From Mactromeris polynyma (taxonomy: Eukaryota; Mollusca; Bivalvia; Venerida; Mactridae), in contig JASFXZ010000056.1 in the NCBI GenBank assembly GCA_032209605.1, forward strand, positions 434,001 to 498,000: a DNA stretch of 64,000 nucleotides, in the 5' to 3' direction. The notes under the pieces are model-generated. The model was not told where the DNA came from. It did not search any database and saw only the letters and a program-made list of their open reading frames with translations. Made by a program: the position numbers and the translations under genes. This document shows positions 50,601 to 59,600 of this stretch, in pieces (within the stretch, counting starts at the first letter, position 1; the number at the start of each line of letters is the position of its first letter).

Positions 50601-53600
50601 TCGAATTTGCTGATAGCTCTCCACAAAGGAGATTCCTTCTGCTTTGTTATCGTCCATTTCATTGGTCAAGAAATGCTAATGAATATTCATGCAATACGAA
50701 AATTCACTAGCCAATTTGGCCATGGTATCATATATGTTGTGAAAAGCCTGGGTATCGAGAATGGTCATTACCTTGTATTGTATTAAAATCGCGGCCGTGG
50801 TTCAGTGGTTAGTCCGCAGGACTTGAAATCCGGCGATCCGGGTTCGATTCCCGGTCGCGGCAGGTCATACCCTTCCATGAAAATTTGACAAAAATGTTGA
50901 TTTTCCTCCACATGTGGAGAAGTTGCCGGCTCCTTGTGGAAGGGTAAGTTAGTACTGGTTAGATTTCAGTCCAGGAAAAACTGGTTAGGTGAACCGGCCG
51001 CCGTATATAACTGAAATATCGTTGAGAAACGGCGTTAAACCCGATAAAACACAAACATTAAAATCGAGCGTTTAGTGGAAGACTATCGTAACACCTATAT
51101 AAATACACAGGAGTTACAATAGTCTTCCACGAAACCCTTGTAAATATTACATTGTGTACATAAATGAATGTTCAGTTACCTCTAAATGTGGCGCAAGTCT
51201 TGCGTAAACCATTACCTAAATGCAGCTGCTTCATTAGGAAGAGTAAACATGAAACTATACATTAACATATACAGTCAAACCTGTGTTAAAGACCACCTGC
51301 GAACTAAGACCACTATTGCAAAACCTGTCTGCAAAGACCACCAATTTTATCTCCCATCAGACCATTTTCAATGATATTTAATCTGTTAATAGAGACCACC
51401 TGTAAACAAAGACCACATTTTGCTGTTCCCATGGGTGGTCAGACAGGTTTGACTGTACACAGGTAAAAGAGAAACAATACACCAACATGTACAATGGCTG
51501 AAAATAGGGGAACCGTCCAGAAACGATCAGCGGCGAAAACATCACCAGAGGGTTTAAACTTGGTGTAAGGTCACAAACAACCTCACACGTAACGTGCTAT
51601 CGCCGAAAAATATTAAGAACAATATATATTTATCAGTATGTTTGATGCGAATGGCTTCTTTATTTTCTCAGATTTGATGAAATTTTGGCCATTACTGATG
51701 GTGTTATGGTCGCTCGTGGTGACTTGGGTATCGAGATTCCACCAGAGAAAGTATTCTTGGCACAGAAAATGATGATCGGAAGATGTAACAGAGCTGGTAA
51801 AGCCGTTATCTGTGCAACACAGGTCAGTGTAACGGCATTTATGCCTTTCTCTCATATGTTCAGAGCAGACGTAACCTACAATGAATAAAACTTGGTGCAC
51901 TTTTAAATGTCGTATAAATGGAATACTCCAATCCAAAATGGAATACTCCAATCCAAAAATGGAATAATCCAATCCAAAATGGAATACTCCAATCCAAAAT
52001 GGAATACTCCAATTCAAAAACAGAATACTCCAATCCAAAATGGAATACTCCAATCCAAAATGGAATAATCCAATCCAAAAATGGAATTCTCCAATCCGAA
52101 AATGGAATATCCAAAAATGGAATAATCCAATCCAAAAATGGAATTCTCCAATCCAAAAATAAAGCCAACATGACAAAAATATCTGATAATAGTTTATTCC
52201 TTCTTGGTTTTATCATATTTTTGGAAATAAGATAATTAAATATTTACATCTTTCATGTATCTTCATTTTTTGCAGATGTTGGAAAGTATGGTAAAGAAAC
52301 CCCGTCCCACTCGTGCCGAGACGAGCGATGTCGCTAACGCCGTACTTGATGGTGCCGATTGTGTCATGTTGTCGGGAGAGACAGCTAAGGGAACTTACCC
52401 ACTTGAAGCTTTGAAAATCATGCATAAGGTAAAGTATGGCCCGAGATGTTTTATCTTACTTTTCTGTGGGATACTGCAGTAACTGTTTTTTGTCGAGCCC
52501 GCTTGTGGTGAGCTTGACATAGTTGCCACAATGGCTGTCCGGTGTACGTGAGTGCATGCATCCGGATTTTCTTTGTCCGGACCATTTCATGGTCACTTAT
52601 TGGAGAATTTTCAAATGACTTGGCAAAAATGTTCACCATGATGAGATGGAGTGTCGTGTGCAAGACCCGTGTCTGTAGTTCAAAGGTCAAGGTCACACTT
52701 GGAGGTTAAACATAAAGAAATGAAAACATCTTTTCCGGAATTTATTTGTTTGGGGATTTTCAAATTACTTGGCACAAATGTTCACCATGGTGACCTCATG
52801 TGTCGTGCTAGACACAAACCCTACCAGTACATAGCCCAAAGGTCAAAATCCCACATAGAAGTCAAAAGTAAAAAATGGGTATAATAGATATGTACTGTAT
52901 AGCATTATATAACTGTATTCTCTTAATCTCCTGACAATTGGCGGGCTAGACATATTGCCCTTTGGCATCTAATATTGCCCTTTGGCATCTAGTGATCGGT
53001 TGTTTAAGCTATATTAACAAAGAGAGTAGAAGTCGAATAGTTTACACAATAAGATGTTTATCATTAAGATTGCACAGATGCGTAATGTCACCATTGTGAT
53101 CCATGTATTATTTTCGATCATTCACTTGTGAAACATCAAATATGAGATGTCACAATTGCCAAGCAGTGCTGGCCATTTCTTATATGCAGGGAAAAGATCA
53201 AACTTAGCGAAATGTTAAGTGTTCATGATGTGAATAAAATACAAGATCTTTGTACATGCATTATGGAATTTAATGAATGTGTTTTCAGAAGAAAAAAAAA
53301 TACTTGTCAAATGCATGTTTTTTATCACTTTCAGAAAGCATGTTTTACAAATTCTGTAATTTTAATATCAACACAAATTTTTTGACCATTCGTGTAATAT
53401 CATATATTTATAATGTAGTGACGATTTTATATTGTGCTATATATTAGATCTTGTACTATATTTAGATCTTGTGCTATATTTAGATCTTGTGCTATATTTA
53501 GATCTGCAGAGAAGCTGAGTCAGCTATATTCCACACTCAGCTGTTTGAAGAATTACGACGTGAAACACCGACGCCAACCGATCCAACACACACTGTGGCT

Positions 53601-56600
53601 GTAGCTGCTGTTGAAGCTTCGTTCAAATGTATGGCATCGGCGATTATTGTTATTACAACTACTGGAAGGTAAGTTCCGAGTTGTATGTTACCCCACCCAC
53701 TGTCTAAAATCAACTATCGTTATTCAAATGTATAGCCTCAACGATTATTGTTATAACCACAACACATACTGGAAGGTAAGTTCTGAGTTGTATGTTACCC
53801 CACCCACTATCTAAAATCAACTCTCGTTATTCAAATGTATGTCATCAACAATTATTATCGCCACTACTGGAAGGTAAGTTCTGAGTTGTTTATTACCCCA
53901 CCCACTATCTAAAGTAACTCATGTTATTCAGATGTATGGCATAAGTGATTATTGTTATCACCATTATTTTTTTAGGTAAGTTCTGAGTTGTATGTTACCC
54001 CACCCACTATCCAAAATCAAGTCTCATTATAACTACCTGGCCTAGTTTCACAAAAGAGTTTGTACTCAAATTAACTCCACCTTTTATTTTTTTTAATATT
54101 GACAACAAAAATGTTTACTGCATTGAAAAATATCTTTTCTTATGTATCAATTTACTTTAAAATGTCATGTCTTGGTTTAAATGACAGCATGATTTAAATA
54201 AAAACACAATATTGTGCAACACAAATAACAGAGATTGATCTCAACTTTGCTTTCTACTATATTTTATGAATGGAAAATGTGAGTTTAAAAATATTGTCTG
54301 GAACACTCAAGGGTTCTTAAGTTACGGATGAATCCGGAAATCGGGATTTAGAGGCTCCAGGGTCACTTTTAGATCGACGTAAATCTGATGAATTTTTGGG
54401 GGGGTAGGGGCCGAATTGCGACTGGTGCGAAACGTTTTGTGTACGAACGAATTTCAATAGTCTAGATCATCAGACGCCTGCATCTGATAAATAGAGGATC
54501 TTACATGAGTGCTTATTTGTTATTGTTTTTATGAAACGAGTCGACTGAAATAATATGATGCAAGGCTCTGCCGAGCGTCATATTCGTTTCAGTCGACGAG
54601 TTTCATAAAAACAATATCAAATAAGCACGAATGTAAGATTCCATTTATCACATAACACCATAAATAGATTGTTTTCAATCTTTAAATAGACAGATCTTTC
54701 TTCGTCCTCATATACACAGTGACCGAAAGTCACCACGAAGTTCTAATGCATACTTCCACTGTAAAAAGTAGTCCCTATCAATAACCTTTTGATTATACAA
54801 AATTTCAACAATATTTTTAATAAATGCCGAAATTCAGAACAATTGTAAACAATATGCTGTCATTTAAAGTGACGTCACACTGGCCATTCATGACGTCATA
54901 AGTGACGTCACATTGACTATTTATGTAACTAGTTACATATGATATTTATGTCACTGCTTTATGCCACTCCTGGAGTGCAAGTTATGTGATAATGCTGGGT
55001 CATTGAAGCTTCAATCAGAGCAGTGATGTTAAGGATTGAGAACATTCAGCTGTTAGAACCCATGAATACTCTTGAGAAGATAATTAAAACTTTCAACAAC
55101 TCCTTTGAAATTTTAAGAAATAATGTGAACTTGTGTTTGAACAGAAACTTAGTTCTTTCATGAACCTGGGGCCATGTTAATTCCCTGGATTTATTATTGA
55201 TTTATAATTGATTTATAATTGATTTATAATTGATTATAATGAATTTGATGGATAAATCAATGAGGAAAAAAATAACTCAAAACATTTCATACTTTTATTT
55301 CTGTCTATTTCAGATCTGCATTTTTGATATCCGCGTACAGACCACGTTGCCCTGTGCTGGCTATTACGAGGAATGCACAGACGGCGAGACAAGCTCATTT
55401 ATACAGGGGGGTGTTTCCTATCCACTATTGTGGTAAGTTAGTAAATGCAGTGGACTCAACCATTTTTATATTGTGATAATTTGAAAACAACAGCCTGTTT
55501 ATGCCAAGTATAAATCAGGGTTTTCCCTAGGATTTTTCAGCTAGGGTCCTCAGACCCTCGTGTTTGACAAATTAGGGGTTCTTAGTAAATTTGTAAGGTC
55601 CCAGATATGCAGTTTATACTTTGCTAAGGTTTACTTTAGGGGTCCCAGGGATGCAATGTTAGTGGAAAATGGGAATCCCTAGAAAGAAAAGGGAGATTTC
55701 TGCGTCAGGGAAATCCCTGATAAATGCATTGTAACTTCTCCCAAGCTTAACCAATTCTGTCACTCTTGTTTTGGCTGTTTTGGCAAGGTTGCAGTATATA
55801 GTATATTGTTAGTACTGGAAGATATTAATCATGTTGTTGAAGAGAGGTTGTTACTCAAGAAAGAGCTGCTTTAAGGATTTTCTCTGTTTCTCGTCAAGGG
55901 AGGTAACCAGCCATTTTGTGTAAACGTTTCTACATCAAGTTATGACTACAGTGAGACACGAAGAGACACATTGTTTCAACTTGTGTCTTAAGTTCATTTC
56001 ATTGTTATCAAATGAAATGTGATAAGTTTCCTTTTGCATTTTTGTAAGTGTTTAAAAAAACCTGGCAGATTACCTCTTTTTGAATAGTGTAGTCGCTGTC
56101 TATCCCTGCAATGATATTTCTTGCAATGTTTGTCACACTGCAACTATATTCTTTATTCAACTCAAGAGTTATGTAATTTTCTACAATTCTGGTATACAAT
56201 GGGAGATATCGTTCAAGCTTTAATCTGGAGTTTATTTCTTACACGTTCTCCCCTCCTGGCTTGTTGTGTATTTTTTTGTCGTACGTGCTGGTGTTTGTGT
56301 ATCTATGTCAGTCGTTGACAGTTAGCGGTGTCACGATATACCTGAGGTGTACCACGATATATTGCAGTAATTTAGCAACGTATTGCAATATGTACCACAA
56401 TATATTGCTTCACTTAGTCTTCACGATAACCCACATGCCCGAAGCCCGGGACAAGTAAAATTACCGTTGGGACAAGAAAAAAAAATCCATTTCGTCTGCC
56501 TGAACCGGCAAGTTGTGGTCCGGTCTGACTAGCTTTTATCCAAGCTGTCTCAAAAACTGATTACGTAGTACGCAATACTTCGACTGGTTTTCGTTTTTTT

Positions 56601-59600
56601 GTCAATTTTGTTTTTAGTAACGCACTTTTTCATCAACTATGATTACCAGTCTTCAATACGATTTAACACATCAAAACAACCATTAAAACATCACGTTTCT
56701 TCATTATTTTGACTGTGCTGTTAATTTTATTCGGGTAAGTGGAAATTTCAATCTGTCTGCCCGAATGGGCAAGTCCTTCAAAAATCGTGAAGACTGTACC
56801 TAGCTATGACTGCAGATGTTTTTCTTACTTAAACTCATTTATTCCAACTCCAAAAGATATTGCAATGTACTGATACACCGGTACATCTTGACACCCCTAT
56901 GTACAGTAGACTTTTGTGCTTTTCTTCAATTATTTATGTAGAAACATGTGTATTTTGTTTAATGTGTGCAGTTTGTGAATTAAGAAGAAATCAGAAACCT
57001 AGAAAAAAATCATTTTGCTTGGCTATATTTTTTTTCTCTTATGCACTTGTGTACTGTGTTCTATATCCAAGTATCAGCTTAGCACCTTGACTTCTTCATG
57101 TCAATACAAGACTACAATTTGTCTAGTCCCATAAAAGATCAGTCTTTGATTCATTTCCTTCCTCCATAGTTTTCTGACCACAAAATATTTACTTAACTAA
57201 TTCGTAAATACATATTCATATCTTGTAGAAGTCAGAAACATCATCAAACTTGGTTCTGATATCAACTGTATGATGTATGTCTTCATGTACATCTTCATGC
57301 TCTGGCTTATCTTCTTTGTCTTCTTCCTTCTTCTTTGTCTTCTTCCTTCTTCTTTTTCTGCTCCTTTTACTTCTTTTCTCTTCGACTTTTTCTTCTTCTT
57401 TTTCGTCTTCTGTTTCTTCTTTTTTCTATTTTCTTCTTCTTTGTCGTCTTCTGTTTCTTCTTTTTTCTATTTTCTTCTTCTTTTTCGTCTTCTGTTTCTT
57501 CTTTTTTCTATTTTCTTCTTCTTTTACGTCTTTTTTATCTTTTTCTTCTTTTTTCTACTTCTTTTTTTGTTCTTTTTCTTTTTCCTTCTTTTTCATATGA
57601 ATTATCATTATGAATATTATTACACTACCATTGTAACAATGCTATCATTGATTGAAATTCAAGAAATCGTCGGATCGGAGAAAATAGTGGAATTTTGACT
57701 GTTTCCACAGGCATTGCTTGTTCTTTTGACTCATCAGTCTTTGTCCACATTTACTTTTTGTTACCAAATTAAGTAGTGGAGGCCGTTGCATATAGTCTTG
57801 GATAGGCCTCATATTGGTTGAATAGGCTTTGAAAATAGATTATCTTCTGAAAGTGTTTATGGCCTCCTACTGAATTATTCTGTTCTCATTCTTTGTATTC
57901 ACTTTTCTCAGCATTTACATCTACATGTTCCATTCTCTTTTCTTTTGTTTCCTTACATGTACGGGGTGTTGAAAAAGTTTGTTCACAATGTTTGAGTTTT
58001 AGTATTTTTTTAATTGCTTGTCCCATCAATGTCGCTATATACACCAATAGTTTACTAAATTCAATATCAAACAGATATTCATGAAAAAGGCAGCAGTTTT
58101 CATTATGCAAAAAAATACCAGTGTACGCAGCATTATTTCATTTTATTGAAATTCAGACTTTGTGAACAAACTTTTTTAACACCCTGTATATGCTTCTAGT
58201 GGTTATAGATCACATACTTGATGTTTCCTCTCCACCTGTTGGTGTTTCTTGTTCTTATTCTGATCAATCATATTTACTTGTAATGCTGCATGTTCCTTTA
58301 CCACAAAACCATGTTTCATCCTTTCTCACTTATATTTCATTTCCACATTTCATTTCTGCTGAGCCGTGTTTCATATCTGCATACCCATTTTTCATTTCCA
58401 CACACCCAAATTTCATTTTCACATACCCACAATTCAGTTCCGCATACCCACATTTCATTTCCGCATACCCACATTTCATATCCACATTTCAGTTTCACAT
58501 ACCCACAATTCATTTCCGCATGCCCCACAATTCATTTTCCGCATGCCCACATTTCATTTCCACATACCCACATTTCATTTCTGAAATACCCACATTTCAT
58601 TACCACATACCCACATTTCATTTCCACATGCCCACATTTCATTTCCACATACCCACATTTCATTTCCACATACCCACATTTCATTTCCGAAATACCCACA
58701 TTTCATTACCACATACCCACATTTCATTTCCACATACCCACTTTTCATTTACCACATACCCACTTTTCATTTCTACATACCCACATTTCATTTCCTCATA
58801 CCCACATTTCATTTCCACATACCCACATTTCATTTCCGCTGAGCCTTGTTTCAAGTCGTTTCATGTCTACATACCCATTTTGAGTTTCCACATCTACCCA
58901 TGTTCAAGTGTCATCTGACCTTGTTTTATTATTTTGTCTTACGTCGTGTTTCGCATCTACCAGCACTGATGTTTTGAGAACATGTCTACAACATTAGTTA
59001 TTAATTCAACAGTTTCTTTTGCTAAATTTTTTAAGTTTATTATGTGACATTGTTGAAGGTTATTCCGTGCCATGAAATCAGTTTTTCTATGTGAATAACT
59101 TTATTGAAAATGATTTTAATACATTGCATCAACCTTATACATACCTCCAGAGTTTGCCAAATGTGCCTAACACCCTGATATGTCTGATAAATGTTCATTC
59201 AGTCTGGTCTAAGTAATGTAAAACTGCAATTACCACAGAAATATCCCGCGCGAGGGTTACTGTTTTGGCTAGGACAAGGCTCTGCCAAGTTACCGCATAA
59301 ACATTTACCTGAGTGCCGGATATTTCCATCCACACACGAAGCCAGTGATTGGATACTTTTTCTTGTGTACCTGGTTTAAGAAATTAAAAAACGAGATTTA
59401 ATATAACTACTAACTTCTTAAGAACTTATAGCTTATAATTACTTATTATTTAAGAAATTCATACAAGTTATTATTCAATGAGACGTCCTGTAATTACGAC
59501 ATTTAACTACAAGACTCATCCTAAATGGGTGGGGTTAACATTGAGTTTCCCAGCTACGGTAGAAACGTGAGAAATCCATGTCTGGTTTGCAAGAAATAGT

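Noticed and set aside
50792..50865. tRNA gene (Ser-like anticodon TGA)
   Set aside because: The acceptor stem does not pair fully, no long variable arm is present, and a SINE body with target duplications follows.
51613..52235. Long overlapping frames on both strands with Phe-Trp-Ile or Asn-Pro-Lys repeats
   Set aside because: They are reading frames of the intron 8 minisatellite and run into PK exon 8 antisense.
53723..53776. Full second copy of exon 10, as in PKM
   Set aside because: Only the last third of the exon is copied and there is no acceptor, so it cannot be a cassette exon by itself.
57270..57698. Phe/Ser/Leu-rich frames resembling membrane proteins
   Set aside because: Pure pyrimidine tract; stops need purines, so frames stay open without coding.
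58190..58918. Open frame of 242 codons with His-Phe-Ile-Ser repeats
   Set aside because: It comes from the 21-bp array, whose length is a multiple of three; all three frames are open there.
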